In this document: positions 16,922-27,152 of the stretch, in pieces | Layout: each line of letters begins with the position of its first letter | How positions within the stretch are numbered: position 1 is the first letter of the stretch | DNA from: an uncultured Bacteroidales bacterium | Lineage (GTDB): Bacteria; Bacteroidota; Bacteroidia; Bacteroidales; Paludibacteraceae | Direction of reading: 5' to 3' | Assembly: GCA_903927945.1 (NCBI GenBank) | Contig: CAIYOZ010000164.1 | Coordinates: forward strand, 1-52,299 | DNA: 52,299 nt | Program-made: the position numbers and the translations under genes | The notes under the pieces: generated by a model | Databases searched by the model: none | The model's input: only the letters and a program-made list of their open reading frames with translations | Told to the model about the DNA's origin: nothing

Positions 16922-19771
16922 TTATTCTAATTTAATCGTTGTTTTAGCACCGCTATAGTGAACCGTTTTAAAATTTGTCAACTGGCTGTCAATTCCAACC
17001 GGCTCTTTAGGCCCAACAAGTACAAAATGGAAGTTCCGATCCTGAACCAATCCGGCAAAAGTGCCTTTCTGATCACTTATAGTAAGGGATTTATCTTGAT
17101 TGTTGAACGTAAATTGAATCGAACTGAACGATCCTTTTTCATAATTGTAATTCACATTCTCATCTTCATACAATGTGAATGTACCATTTTTACCTGCATA
17201 AACATAAATAGTTAAATCGGTTTGTGGTTGGGTGGTGTTTTGAATCACTTGGCCAACCGGAAGAATGCTTCCGGCAGGAACATAAATCGGCATACGGTTG
17301 TAAGGCGCTGTAACGAGTTGTTTAATACCTCCCGGATTGAATTTACCATCATACAGGTTATACCAACCGTTATTTTCAGGGAAATAAACTTCACGTGAAC
17401 GGGCCTTATAGTGGTAAACCGGACAAACCATCAGGTTGCAGCCAAACATATATTGATCACTGACATTGAGTACCTTTTTATCGCTTTCAAAGTCCATCAT
17501 TAAAGGACGCATAATCGTAAAATCGTTGAAGTGGCTCATGCCGGCCAATGTATAGATATAGGGCATCAGGCGGTAACGGAGTTCGGTATAATACAACATG
17601 GCTTTATAGGCAGGATGTGTCTCCGGGGCGATATTCCACAATTCACGGTAAGGAGGCTGTCCATGTGAACGAAATAAAGGGACAAAAGCACCGAATTGAT
17701 TCCAACGTACATTTAGTTCACGCCATTCGTTAAGGTCTTCCGATCCTTCAGTGGCCTTTTCGTACCGTTTCTCGACGCAGAAACCTCCGTCGTCCATGGT
17801 CCAATACGGATTTCCCGAAATGGAGAAGTTTAATCCTGCCGATATTTGTGCCTTCATATCCTCCCAACGGGTACCGATATCTCCACTCCAAATGGCAGCA
17901 GCATATTTTTGGGAGCCGGCAAACCCGGAACGGGTAAGTAAAAATACCCGATCATTATTATTTGTTGATCGTTGACCTTCGTAAATACCTTTTGCATTCA
18001 TCAGTCCATAAGCGTTGAAGAATTCAGTCGATGAACCTGAAGCTGTTGGATTCATGAGTTTCTTACGATACTCCATGCTTGAATTTGAATTTATATCAGG
18101 TTCCGAGGCATCCATCCACCAGGCATCAAAGTGTTTGTTGTACAAGTGATCATTCATTTGTTTCCAGAATAACTCACGTGCCCCCTGGCTATAGGCATCA
18201 TAAAAAGAACCTATGTAACCATTCCCAATCCAGTCGCGAATACTGTCGGTAATTGCTTTCTTATACATCCAATCATTCCTGGCAAATCCTTTAAAATGAT
18301 TCGTGTTCTCATAGAATTTTGGCCAAACGGAAATCATGATCCTTGCAGAAGAATCGTGTACTTCCTTGACCATTGCTTCAGGATTTGGATATCGTTGTGA
18401 GTCAAATTCATGGCTTCCCCAGGCATCCTGTTTCCAGTAAGACCAATCCTGAACAATATTATCAATCGGAATCTGACGATGACGAAATTCACGTAGTGTA
18501 CTCAGCAACTCTTCCTGTGTTTTATACCGTTCCCGGCTTTGCCAAAAACCCATCGCCCATTTAGGCATAACCTGTGCTTTACCGGTAATGAATCGATAAC
18601 CGCTGACTACCTGATCCGGAGTATTCCCACGTATGAAATAATAATCAAGTTGTTTTCCCATTTCTGACCAAAGCGATAATTTGGTTTGTTCTTTCTCTGG
18701 TACCGGGCTAAGGGCTTTTAAACTAATATAGGATACTCCGCCATCAGGCATCCATTCTATTCTTAATTTGTGTTTTGTTTCTGCCTTCAGGTTGGCTGTG
18801 AATTTATAGCTGTTCGGATTCCAAGCAGTCCGCCACCGTTCTGCGACTACCAGGCTATCATCTAAATAAACTTTGGTATAACCGGCATAATACAGGATAA
18901 AGTGGAATAGTCCGCTTTCCTTGGGCTGAATTTTTCCTTCCCAGGTAATGGCAGCATTGTTAAAAGGGAAATCTTTTGGAAAGTCAGTTACAGATTCAAG
19001 ATTTTCATAATCAATTTTACTCTCTTGACGTTCCACAAAAATGTTTTTAGGATCTTTGTTGATCATATAGATAGCAGAGAGTCCACCTTGTTTTCCATTT
19101 TTATCGAATAAATTGAATTGATCCAGGTTGGCATATTCACGTGGATCGCCGAAACGGGTCAGGGAATAATTATCCCAGAGAATCCCATAGTTTTTATTGG
19201 AGACAATGAAAGGAACTGAAACCTTGGTGTTGTACTGGTATAATACTTCGTTTTTTCCCTTGTAGTTAAATTCGTCCGATTGATGTTGACCCAGACCATA
19301 AAAGGCCTCATCGGAAGGGGATTCGAAGATCTGACGGAAAGTGTAACCGGAGTGACCATCAACCTGGATGGGATTGAACGTTTTTCCTCCACCCTGTTGT
19401 TCCTGAAGAAGAATATCCCCTTTTAAATCGGTAAACCTGATTTCACCTGTTTTTAAAGAAACAATTGCTTTGGTAGTTTCGGTCTGAAGAATAATATGAT
19501 CATCTGCTTCCGTCACTTTCCAGTTTTCATTTGAAATAGGAGAGTAGGAGGCAATTAAACTGGGAACTTCGGAAAGATTTTTTGAGGGGGAAGCTATAAC
19601 ATGTATAATGTCATTGTTCACGATTTGAAGACGAATGGTATGTACTTCGTCGAGTGAAGTTTGTTTTAAAGAAATAAGGACTCCATTGGTTATTTTTTGA
19701 TAATTAGCACAGTTGCAACCGACCAATGTTGCAAAAATCAAAAATAACACCACTAACTTGTACCTGATCAT
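16922..19771 (-). CDS. GH31 alpha-xylosidase with PA14 insert, lipoprotein
   Basis: A 949-residue protein from ATG 19771 (MIRYKLVVLF, lipobox LVGCN); a longer frame starts at 19822 but would begin inside the promoter. Domains: N-terminal beta sandwich, a PA14 domain inserted at about 280-370 (ITWEGKIQPKESGLFHFILY, AERWRTAWNPN), TIM barrel to about 740, two C-terminal beta domains. The nucleophile is Asp554 in WWMDASEPD; the acid/base Asp lies in IWSGDIGTRW. A PA14 insert in GH31 is characteristic of xyloglucan-active alpha-xylosidases, which release alpha-1,6-xylose from the non-reducing end of imported oligosaccharides. It is first in the minus arm, divergent from the hybrid sensor gene, and 52 nt from susC. 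Confidence 0.93.
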   Translation of the reverse strand: MIRYKLVVLFLIFATLVGCNCANYQKITNGVLISLKQTSLDEVHTIRLQIVNNDIIHVIASPSKNLSEVPSLIASYSPISNENWKVTEADDHIILQTETTKAIVSLKTGEIRFTDLKGDILLQEQQGGGKTFNPIQVDGHSGYTFRQIFESPSDEAFYGLGQHQSDEFNYKGKNEVLYQYNTKVSVPFIVSNKNYGILWDNYSLTRFGDPREYANLDQFNLFDKNGKQGGLSAIYMINKDPKNIFVERQESKIDYENLESVTDFPKDFPFNNAAITWEGKIQPKESGLFHFILYYAGYTKVYLDDSLVVAERWRTAWNPNSYKFTANLKAETKHKLRIEWMPDGGVSYISLKALSPVPEKEQTKLSLWSEMGKQLDYYFIRGNTPDQVVSGYRFITGKAQVMPKWAMGFWQSRERYKTQEELLSTLREFRHRQIPIDNIVQDWSYWKQDAWGSHEFDSQRYPNPEAMVKEVHDSSARIMISVWPKFYENTNHFKGFARNDWMYKKAITDSIRDWIGNGYIGSFYDAYSQGARELFWKQMNDHLYNKHFDAWWMDASEPDINSNSSMEYRKKLMNPTASGSSTEFFNAYGLMNAKGIYEGQRSTNNNDRVFLLTRSGFAGSQKYAAAIWSGDIGTRWEDMKAQISAGLNFSISGNPYWTMDDGGFCVEKRYEKATEGSEDLNEWRELNVRWNQFGAFVPLFRSHGQPPYRELWNIAPETHPAYKAMLYYTELRYRLMPYIYTLAGMSHFNDFTIMRPLMMDFESDKKVLNVSDQYMFGCNLMVCPVYHYKARSREVYFPENNGWYNLYDGKFNPGGIKQLVTAPYNRMPIYVPAGSILPVGQVIQNTTQPQTDLTIYVYAGKNGTFTLYEDENVNYNYEKGSFSSIQFTFNNQDKSLTISDQKGTFAGLVQDRNFHFVLVGPKEPVGIDSQLTNFKTVHYSGAKTTIKLE

Positions 19772-19819
19772 AGTATATATCTGTTTTAGAATTGAATTTA
19801 TTCCGTATTTAAGGCTGTA

Positions 19820-19827
19820 CAAATATA
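19820..19827 (-). promoter_or_regulatory. -7 box of the minus-arm PUL operon
   Basis: On the minus strand TATATTTG (19827-19820) fits TAnnTTTG and lies 49 nt before the GH31 ATG. No TTTG is seen at the standard distance upstream, as is common for promoters needing an activator such as the adjacent hybrid sensor. Confidence 0.6.
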
Positions 19828-19966
19828 CATTCTTGAAATGTTATTAATAGGGAAGGATGTTTTTATAGTTGGTTTCATATGATAACCGATGGGGGTTAAA
19901 TGTTTTCGGATAGGGAGCCTAATGATAACTACGATCCAGATGTGGCAAAAAGAGCCAATTAATTCA

Positions 19967-19974
19967 TATATTTG
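19967..19974 (+). promoter_or_regulatory. -7 box of the hybrid sensor gene
   Basis: TATATTTG, 29 nt before ATG 20004, fits TAnnTTTG. The 232-bp gap to the divergent GH31 gene holds both promoters. No clear repeated operator was recognised in it. Confidence 0.55.
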
Positions 19975-20003
19975 TCTATTCAAAACTAATACTTTCCGTT
20001 TTT

Positions 20004-23000
20004 ATGAAAAAATACTTGCTGGCTTTTGCAATCTGCATCACCCTCGGTATTCAAGCCGAAACCTATAATTTTGCCCGGTTGGATAATACATTCGGCCTTT
20101 CCAATAACCAGATTATATGTTTTTTAAAAGATAGCCGGGGTTTTATGTGGATTGGTACAAATTTCGGGCTTAACCGGTATGATGGATATCATGTAAAGGT
20201 TTACAAGTCCATTAAGAATGACAATACCAGTTTGATATACAATTCCATTACGCGCATTCAGGAAGATAAAACTGGAAACCTGTGGATAACCGGCAACCCA
20301 GATTATAATGTGTACGATGTTCGAACTGAAAAGTTCAACCGGAAGATCTCCACCTATCTTGCTCCTCTGGGGATTCACTTTACTCCGGCAATTGTAGAAA
20401 TTGACCCGCAAAAGAATTATTATTTATATAAATCCAATGATGGTATCTATAAATATGATTTTTCAACAAAAAAATTACTCCATTTTAAGCAATCAACAGA
20501 CGTTAACACCTTAAGTCAGGGAGTCATTACCAGTATCCGGCCGGATCATGGCTTCTTCTGGGTACTTTTTCAATCGGGACTCCTAGAAAGGGTAAATGAA
20601 AAAACGAACTCAATAGATTTCCGCAATCGTTTTGTACTGGAAAATTCAGTCGGTTCCTCAATCTCTAAAAATCTCTTTATTGATTCTGAGGGATCTCCCT
20701 GGGTGTTTCCGGGTATGGGTGATAAGGGAGCTCTTTATTTTGATATGGGTAAAGGCCAATGGAAGTTTTTTGGGAATGATAAAAAAGAATTCCGTAATCA
20801 AACGGATATTTTTATATCCTCCAATTTTGTGCGTGACGTAGCACAGGATGATAGAGGCAGCATCTGGTTAGCCACCGATCATGGTGGTGTTGACATTTAT
20901 GATAAGAAAACAAATGGTATCACCGTACTTCGAAATGATCCGTTAAATCCGAACTCATTAAGTCAAAACTCTGCTATTAGCCTGTATTATGATAATACAG
21001 GGATCATGTGGGTGGGAACCTATAAAAACGGTGCCTCCTATTATCATTCAGGAATGTTTAAATTCGATAAATCGCCCTTGTTTTTTTATAATAACCCAGA
21101 TCTTGAAAACAAGGATTGTAACTCCCTTTGTGAAGATCATGCCGGAAACCTATGGATTGGCACCAATGGCAGCGGTGTGCTGAAATGGGACAAGAAGACC
21201 CAAAGTTTTAGGCTTTTCAGGAACCAAAAAGAAAATCCGGCCAGTATTTCATCCGATATAGTAATTTCAATGCTCGAAGATAAAAAAGGAACCATGTGGT
21301 TTGGAACGTACCTTGGCGGATTGAATAATTTGGTGGGTGACCGTTTCTATCGTTATGAACCGGAAATAAATAATCCGAATTCACTTTCCAATAAAAGTGT
21401 CTATGGTTTGATGGAAGACCATCAACATAATCTTTGGATTGGTACCCTCGGTGGAGGTGTGGATGAACTGGACAAATCACGAAGAATTTTCAGTCATCAT
21501 TCTTTAAACAATATGAAAGGGATGACTTCGAATTACATTCTATCCGTGTATTCCAAGGATTCATCATTGGTCTATCTGTGCACTTCCATAGGTATAAACC
21601 TGTTGAATACTGCTACAAACTCCATTACTCCGTTATTTAAAAATAATTTTCAACAGAATAAACTTTCAGAGTTAATTAGTTACAATACCTTAGTCGACAG
21701 ACGAAACCAATTGTGGATTGCTACCGACAACGGCATCAATGTTTACAACCCCGATAAAAATACCATCAATTTTATCAATAAATCCAGCGGCCTATCCAGT
21801 GATCAGGTGGTGTCGTTAGTGGAGGACAATGCTGGAAATGTTTGGGCAGGGACTCGAAATGGCATGGACTGTATCTATTGTACTACCAATTCAGTGACTC
21901 GTCAATGTGAATACTCGGTGGTGTCATTTGACGAAAATGATGGGTTGTTGAGCTCCATTTTCAACCAGAACGCAGTGTTTAAAAATAAGCAGGGTAAAAT
22001 TTTCATAGGTTGTACCAAGGGATATACCGTTTTTGATCCGCAAAAGATACTCTTCAATACTATAGTGCCACAGCCCCGTTTTACCGGTTTGCTGATCGGC
22101 AATGATGAAATACTGCCGGGTACGAAGTTTAAAAACAGAATTATCATGGATGCTTCCATTACACATAAAAATAGAATTGTATTGCATTATGACGAAAAGA
22201 ACTTTACGGTGAATTTCTCGGCATTGAGTTATATCCATCCTGAAAAGAACCGGTATCGGTATAAACTCAAGGGCTTTGACGAAGAATGGATAGATACTAA
22301 GACAGGCCCGGGATCAGCCTCTTACTCCAATCTGAATCAGGGAACCTATCAGTTAATTGTCTATGCCAGTAACAACGACAATATCTGGAGTGTCAAACCC
22401 CTCATTCTCGAAATTGTCATTCAACCACCGTTTTGGTTTAGCTGGTGGGCCTATGTTCTGTATTTTGTGCTGGTAATCATATTCTTATGGAATATAGTCA
22501 ATTACAACTTGCTGAAACAAAAACGGAAATTTGAGGATGAACAACATGTTCGGGAAGCTAAGCAGTTGCATGAAATTGATGAAATGAAATTCAGGTTCTT
22601 TACTAATATCAGCCATGAATTCAGGACTCCGCTCACGTTAATTATCAATCCTGTTGAAAAACTGCTGCATGAATCAACATCTGAAGAAGAAAAGTCTTTG
22701 CTCTCCATCATTCAACGGAATGCGTACGGGTTATTGGAACTGGTCAATCAATTGCTCGATTTTCGAAAGCTTGATGTGCAGAAAGATTCGTTAAATATCT
22801 CTGTGGGTGATGTGGTGGCTTTTATTAAAGATATCTGTTATTCCTTTACCGAATTGGCAAACCGTAAGTCGATCAATTTCTCTTTTTCAACCTCTGTGTC
22901 GGAACTGAGAATAGAATTTGATCCTGATAAGATGAGGAAGATTGTTTCAAACCTTCTTTCTAATGCGTTTAAATTCACACCCAGCCAAGGGAAAATAGAT

Positions 23001-24137
23001 GTCACTATTGGACTGATTCAACAACTGAATGAAGATAAACAGCTGTTGAAGATTACTGTCTCTGATACCGGAATAGGGATTCCTGCCAAAGATCTGGAGC
23101 AGATATTCGAACGGTTCTACCGGGTAGAGAATCCGGAGAATGGCCATCAAACCGGTACCGGGGTTGGTCTTCATATTGTAAGCGAGTATGTCAGACTGCA
23201 TCAGGGTGATATCGGCGTGGAGAGCATATTAGGGAAAGGTTCCATTTTCACGTTCACTATTCCGGCTAACCAGCATTTGCAGGCAGAAATAATCACTCAA
23301 AGTTTATCTGATAATATTATCCTTGAAGAACAGACACCCGAAGAGGAAGCAGTGATCGAAGATCATCGCAAGAAATTACCGCTCATGCTCATTGTTGATG
23401 ATAATGAAGATTTTCGCAATTTTATAGCAGCGCTCTTTACAGAAAATTACAGGATTCTCAAAGCCGAAGATGGCGAAATAGCCTATCAGATGATCCTGGA
23501 TAAAATGCCCGACCTGATTATCTGTGATGTGATGATGCCCAAAATGGATGGTTTTGAATTATGTAGGATGGTGAAACAGGATATTCGTATCTCACATATT
23601 CCCATTATTTTACTGACGGCAAAAGCCGGTGATGAAAACAAATACAAAGGCTTGGAGGCCGGAGCCGAAGATTATATTGCCAAGCCTTTTAACATGGATA
23701 TGCTTTCGCTAAAAGTCGCCCGGATCGTTGAACGACAGAAGAAAACCCGCGACCAGTTTAAAAGTAAAGTTGATATTACCACGAGTGAAGTGGCGATAAC
23801 CTCCATGGATGAGAAGTTTGTCAGGAAAGCGGTTACATTGGTGGAAACCAACATTTCAAGCAGTGAATTCCTGGTGGAGGACCTATGCCGTGAAATGGGA
23901 ATGAGCCGGGTTTATTTCTATAAAAAGATTCTTTCCCTGACGGATAAGACCCCTTCGGAATTTATCCGCTTTATCCGCTTGAAACGGGCTGCTGAATTGC
24001 TGGAAAAGAGCCAGTTGTTTGTCAATGAAGTCGCTTTTCAGGTTGGTTTCAACGATCCTAAGTATTTTCGTAAATACTTCAAGACCGAATTCGGGGTTAG
24101 CCCAAATGAATACAAGAAAAAGTTTATCGATTCATAA
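20004..24137 (+). CDS. Hybrid two-component system sensor-regulator (HTCS)
   Basis: A 1377-residue one-protein signalling system. In order: signal peptide (1-18); periplasmic two-bladed-propeller region of Reg_prop repeats (about 20-720, many W-I/V-G-T-x-x-G motifs such as GFMWIGTNFGLNRYDG); Y_Y_Y domain (about 735-800, NRYRYKLKGFDEEW); membrane helix (about 815-835); HisKA with phospho-His871 in NISHEFRTPL; HATPase with NLLSNAFKFTP and DTGIGIP; receiver with VDDNED (Asp1132 region) and phospho-Asp1175 in ICDVMMP; C-terminal AraC HTH (about 1270-1375). It binds an imported oligosaccharide in the periplasm and activates the flanking arms. All catalytic residues are intact, so it should be functional. 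Confidence 0.98.
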   Translation: MKKYLLAFAICITLGIQAETYNFARLDNTFGLSNNQIICFLKDSRGFMWIGTNFGLNRYDGYHVKVYKSIKNDNTSLIYNSITRIQEDKTGNLWITGNPDYNVYDVRTEKFNRKISTYLAPLGIHFTPAIVEIDPQKNYYLYKSNDGIYKYDFSTKKLLHFKQSTDVNTLSQGVITSIRPDHGFFWVLFQSGLLERVNEKTNSIDFRNRFVLENSVGSSISKNLFIDSEGSPWVFPGMGDKGALYFDMGKGQWKFFGNDKKEFRNQTDIFISSNFVRDVAQDDRGSIWLATDHGGVDIYDKKTNGITVLRNDPLNPNSLSQNSAISLYYDNTGIMWVGTYKNGASYYHSGMFKFDKSPLFFYNNPDLENKDCNSLCEDHAGNLWIGTNGSGVLKWDKKTQSFRLFRNQKENPASISSDIVISMLEDKKGTMWFGTYLGGLNNLVGDRFYRYEPEINNPNSLSNKSVYGLMEDHQHNLWIGTLGGGVDELDKSRRIFSHHSLNNMKGMTSNYILSVYSKDSSLVYLCTSIGINLLNTATNSITPLFKNNFQQNKLSELISYNTLVDRRNQLWIATDNGINVYNPDKNTINFINKSSGLSSDQVVSLVEDNAGNVWAGTRNGMDCIYCTTNSVTRQCEYSVVSFDENDGLLSSIFNQNAVFKNKQGKIFIGCTKGYTVFDPQKILFNTIVPQPRFTGLLIGNDEILPGTKFKNRIIMDASITHKNRIVLHYDEKNFTVNFSALSYIHPEKNRYRYKLKGFDEEWIDTKTGPGSASYSNLNQGTYQLIVYASNNDNIWSVKPLILEIVIQPPFWFSWWAYVLYFVLVIIFLWNIVNYNLLKQKRKFEDEQHVREAKQLHEIDEMKFRFFTNISHEFRTPLTLIINPVEKLLHESTSEEEKSLLSIIQRNAYGLLELVNQLLDFRKLDVQKDSLNISVGDVVAFIKDICYSFTELANRKSINFSFSTSVSELRIEFDPDKMRKIVSNLLSNAFKFTPSQGKIDVTIGLIQQLNEDKQLLKITVSDTGIGIPAKDLEQIFERFYRVENPENGHQTGTGVGLHIVSEYVRLHQGDIGVESILGKGSIFTFTIPANQHLQAEIITQSLSDNIILEEQTPEEEAVIEDHRKKLPLMLIVDDNEDFRNFIAALFTENYRILKAEDGEIAYQMILDKMPDLIICDVMMPKMDGFELCRMVKQDIRISHIPIILLTAKAGDENKYKGLEAGAEDYIAKPFNMDMLSLKVARIVERQKKTRDQFKSKVDITTSEVAITSMDEKFVRKAVTLVETNISSSEFLVEDLCREMGMSRVYFYKKILSLTDKTPSEFIRFIRLKRAAELLEKSQLFVNEVAFQVGFNDPKYFRKYFKTEFGVSPNEYKKKFIDS

Positions 24138-24404
24138 GGAGATCTAACTTTCCGTTTTCTGAGTTGTTTAATCCTGTTGTACTTCTGTTTTTTGCACTCC
24201 TGACATTTGCTTTAGGGTCTATCAATTGGGATTCGCGATTTCCAGTTCGCGGTCTTAATTCATTATCCAATACCAATTGAGATTCATGATCGTTTTTTGC
24301 AATGGAATAAATTCCATTGTTACAATATCAGTCGTTCCTATGGAACTCTTAGAAAAAAACGGGAGAGAATTGTTAGTTTAAACCCTTTTCCGGTATGATT
24401 TCTT

Positions 24405-24620
24405 CACTGCCCATTCGTTACCCAATCACTATGTGTTCTATACCGTGACTATGATAACCAAGGGATAACCAAGGGATAACCAAGGGATAACCCACATATA
24501 ACATATACTTATTTAGATATGGATTATCCCTTGGTCACTCCTGGATAATATCTGATTCAGCCATAGTTTGAATAAAAGACAGTGGCGAATAGGTAGTGAT
24601 TGGGTAGCGAATGGGCAGTG
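24405..24620. repeat. Palindromic 11-bp-unit intergenic element, copy B
   Basis: Outer arms 24405-24431 and 24594-24620 are inverted repeats with 26 of 27 positions matching. Inside, three exact CCAAGGGATAA 11-mers (24458-24468, 24469-24479, 24480-24490) face one complementary TTATCCCTTGG (24524-24534) across an AT-rich core with ATACTTATTTAGATAT. The outer arms also split into 11-mers (for example GTGATTGGGTA, GCGAATGGGCA). The design equals copies A and C, but the arms are unrelated in sequence. Confidence 0.85.
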
Positions 24621-24772
24621 GAGTGATCTAACGGAATGGAAAGGTGTCAGAAGATAGAAACAAGGAGCAGTCTGGAAAGGTGAAAGTGCAGGTCACTTTT
24701 GCTGGAAATGATGGAGGAATGAAGGACTCAATTTGGAGGCATTGAAGGGAAGACTTTATTTGGAGGGAACTT

Positions 24773-24811
24773 TTACCGACCCCGTCGAGAAAACCGACGG
24801 GTTCGTGGTGA
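24773..24811. repeat. Dispersed hairpin repeat, copy 2
   Basis: TTACC-GAC-CCCGTCG, loop AGAAAAC, CGACGGG-TTCGT-GGTGA. It shares block order and most bases with 7485-7529, while the loop differs, showing selection or copying of the stem. Confidence 0.7.
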
Positions 24812-24860
24812 GGAATTCGGAGGGGAAAAAACAATTCAACCCCCAATCAGAAACATCCTG

Positions 24861-24893
24861 TTCGGTTTACTGATTTGAAAACATCTATTTTTG
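24861..24893 (+). promoter_or_regulatory. Promoter of the plus PUL arm
   Basis: The -7 box TATTTTTG (24886-24893) is a consensus match; TTCG (24861-24864) at 21 nt is a weak -33 box. It places the start of the GH3 gene at ATG 24920, not at the in-frame ATG 24875 that lies upstream of the -7 box. Confidence 0.65.
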
Positions 24894-24919
24894 TACCGTT
24901 GACAAACTTAAACCAAATC

Positions 24920-27124
24920 ATGAAAATCACGCCACTCACTATACTACTCATCTACTTGCTGGTGCAGTTTTCTGTACATGCCCAAACGACCTATCCGTTC
25001 CAAAATACTACCCTGACTGATAATCAACGGCTCGATAACCTCTTATCCCTGATGACCCTGGACGAAAAAGTCGATGCCCTTTCCACCAACCTGGGTGTTC
25101 CGCGCCTGGGGATAAAGGATACCGGACATTCCGAAGGGTTGCACGGCATGGCGCTCGGGGGACCGGCAAACTGGGGCGATTTTAGCAACAAAACAAATCC
25201 TAAAACTTATCCGACCACCATCTTCCCGCAATCGTACGGACTGGGTGAGACATGGGATCCCGGTCTCATTCAACAGGTTGCCGGCATAGAAGCTACCGAA
25301 GTCAGGTTTTATACCCAGAACCCAATTCTGCATAAAGGCGGCATGGTGATGCGTGCCCCGAATGCCGACCTGGCTCGTGACCCGCGTTGGGGACGTACTG
25401 AAGAAAGTTACGGCGAGGATGCTTTCCTGGGTTCACGCCTGACGGTGGCATTTATTAAAGGCCTGCAAGGCGATAACCCGAAATATTGGAAATCGGCATC
25501 CCTGATGAAACATTTCATGGCTAATAGCAACGAAGATGGGCGCGACTCCTCTTCTTCCAATTTCGACGAAAGGCTTTTCAGGGAGTATTATTCCTTCCCG
25601 TTTTATAAAGGTATTACCGAAGGGGGTTCGCGGGCATTTATGGCTTCGTACAATGCCTGGAACGGTGTGCCGATGGTCATCAACCCGCTGTTGAAAAACG
25701 TGACACGCGACGAATGGGGCAATAACGGCATTATCTGTACCGATGGGGGTGCGCTGAAACTGCTGGTCGATTCGCACAAGGCTTTTAAGACATTAACCGA
25801 AGGGGCAGCCGCCATCGTAAAAGCATCGGTCGGTCAATTTTTGGACACCTTCAGGCCTTCCATTTGTGAGGCGTTAAAAACAGGATTGTTGACAGAAAAA
25901 GATATTGACAACGCCATTCGTGGTAATTTTTACGTGGCATTACGCCTGGGATTGCTGGATGTCGATCAGTCAAAAGTTCCATATGCCGGCATTGGAGTGA
26001 CCGATACCATTTCTCCCTGGACAAAACCTGAAACAAAAGCCTTTGTACGGAAGGTCACCGCAAAATCGGTGGTGCTGCTCAAGAATTCAACCGGGTTATT
26101 GCCTTTAGACATCCTTAAAATCAAATCCATCGCGGTGATCGGACCCCGTGCCAATGAAGTGCTGCTCGACTGGTACAGCGGAACACCTGCGTATGTTGTT
26201 ACTATACTGCAGGGAATCAGGAATGCGGTGGGCAAGGATGTTGTAGTCTACTATGCCCCTTCCGACGACATGGACAACGCCACGATGGCAGCTCATAAAG
26301 CCGATGTGGCCGTTGTGTGCGTAGGAAATCACCCGTACGGGACAGACGCCCGATGGATGGTTTCACCCGTACCCAGTGATGGCCGAGAAGGAGTGGATCG
26401 CAAGGCACTCACCCTGGAACAGGAGGATCTGGTAAAAGTAGTGTTGCAGGCCAATCCGAAAACAGTCATGGTTCTGGTGAGCAGTTTCCCGTTTGCCATC
26501 AACTGGTCGCAGGAACATGTGCCGGCTATTTTGCACGTTACCAACAGCAGTCAGGAATTGGGCAACGGCTTGGCGGACGTTCTCTTTGGGAAAGTTAACC
26601 CGGCGGGACGGACCACGCAAACCTGGGTAAAATGCATTACCGACCTGCCCCCGATGATGGATTACGATATCCGCCACGGCCGTACCTATCAATATTTCAA
26701 AGGCATTCCACTGTATCCGTTCGGGTTCGGATTGAGCTATACCACCTTTTCCTATTCAGGACTTAAAACATCCAAACCAAAACTTTGTGATTCCATTACG
26801 GTATCGATCAACATAAAAAACACAGGGATGCGGGATGGGGATGAGGTCGTTCAGCTTTATATATCCTTTCCGGATTCGAAAGTAGAACGCCCCATCAAAC
26901 AACTGAAAGGTTTCAAACGGGTATTTATCCCGGCAGGGGCAACCGTGAAAGTGGAAATACCCCTCAAGGCAACTGATCTGGCATATTGGAACGTTGAAAA
27001 GCATGCTTTCATCGTTGAAAAGGGGAAAGTGATACTGATGTTGGGGAGTTCATCGGAAGATAGACCCCTAACCCCTGAAGGGGGAATCAGAAAATCGTTG
27101 ATGCTTTCAGTAGCAATGAAATAA
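24920..27124 (+). CDS. GH3 beta-glycosidase (beta-glucosidase or beta-xylosidase type)
   Basis: A 734-residue secreted enzyme from ATG 24920, with signal peptide to about residue 24 (VHAQ). The N-terminal TIM barrel carries the GH3 motifs GVPRLGI, HSEGLHG, RDPRWGRTEESYGEDAFL and KHFMANSNEDGR, with nucleophile Asp275 in ICTDGGAL. An alpha/beta sandwich follows (about 390-590), and the C-terminus is a fibronectin-III-like domain (GLSYTTFSYSGL onward). The motif style is that of plant and fungal-like beta-xylosidases and beta-glucosidases of Bacteroidota. In a xyloglucan locus it would cleave backbone glucose or a terminal beta-xylose. First gene of the plus arm, followed by a hairpin-rich 155-nt gap. 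Confidence 0.9.
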   Translation: MKITPLTILLIYLLVQFSVHAQTTYPFQNTTLTDNQRLDNLLSLMTLDEKVDALSTNLGVPRLGIKDTGHSEGLHGMALGGPANWGDFSNKTNPKTYPTTIFPQSYGLGETWDPGLIQQVAGIEATEVRFYTQNPILHKGGMVMRAPNADLARDPRWGRTEESYGEDAFLGSRLTVAFIKGLQGDNPKYWKSASLMKHFMANSNEDGRDSSSSNFDERLFREYYSFPFYKGITEGGSRAFMASYNAWNGVPMVINPLLKNVTRDEWGNNGIICTDGGALKLLVDSHKAFKTLTEGAAAIVKASVGQFLDTFRPSICEALKTGLLTEKDIDNAIRGNFYVALRLGLLDVDQSKVPYAGIGVTDTISPWTKPETKAFVRKVTAKSVVLLKNSTGLLPLDILKIKSIAVIGPRANEVLLDWYSGTPAYVVTILQGIRNAVGKDVVVYYAPSDDMDNATMAAHKADVAVVCVGNHPYGTDARWMVSPVPSDGREGVDRKALTLEQEDLVKVVLQANPKTVMVLVSSFPFAINWSQEHVPAILHVTNSSQELGNGLADVLFGKVNPAGRTTQTWVKCITDLPPMMDYDIRHGRTYQYFKGIPLYPFGFGLSYTTFSYSGLKTSKPKLCDSITVSINIKNTGMRDGDEVVQLYISFPDSKVERPIKQLKGFKRVFIPAGATVKVEIPLKATDLAYWNVEKHAFIVEKGKVILMLGSSSEDRPLTPEGGIRKSLMLSVAMK

Positions 27125-27152
27125 GTAAAAGATCGGATACTAAATTTTTCTT

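Larger units (their letters stand above)
24138..24919. other. Long intergenic region between HTCS and GH3 genes
   Basis: About 780 bases with no supported gene. It contains the palindromic 11-bp-unit element B (24405-24620), the second copy of the dispersed hairpin (24773-24811) and the promoter for the plus arm (24861-24893). The rest (24138-24400 and 24621-24770) shows no recognisable remnant. Confidence 0.7.

Noticed and set aside
24405-24620. CRISPR-like array
   Set aside because: Units are 11 bp, contiguous without spacers, and arranged as inverted repeats; no cas genes are present.
24628-24846. 72-codon minus-strand frame between sensor and GH3 genes
   Set aside because: No start context, no recognisable protein features, and it runs through the dispersed hairpin repeat.
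24875-24919. Upstream start for the first GH3 gene
   Set aside because: The -7 box (24886-24893) lies inside the extension; the signal peptide begins at ATG 24920.
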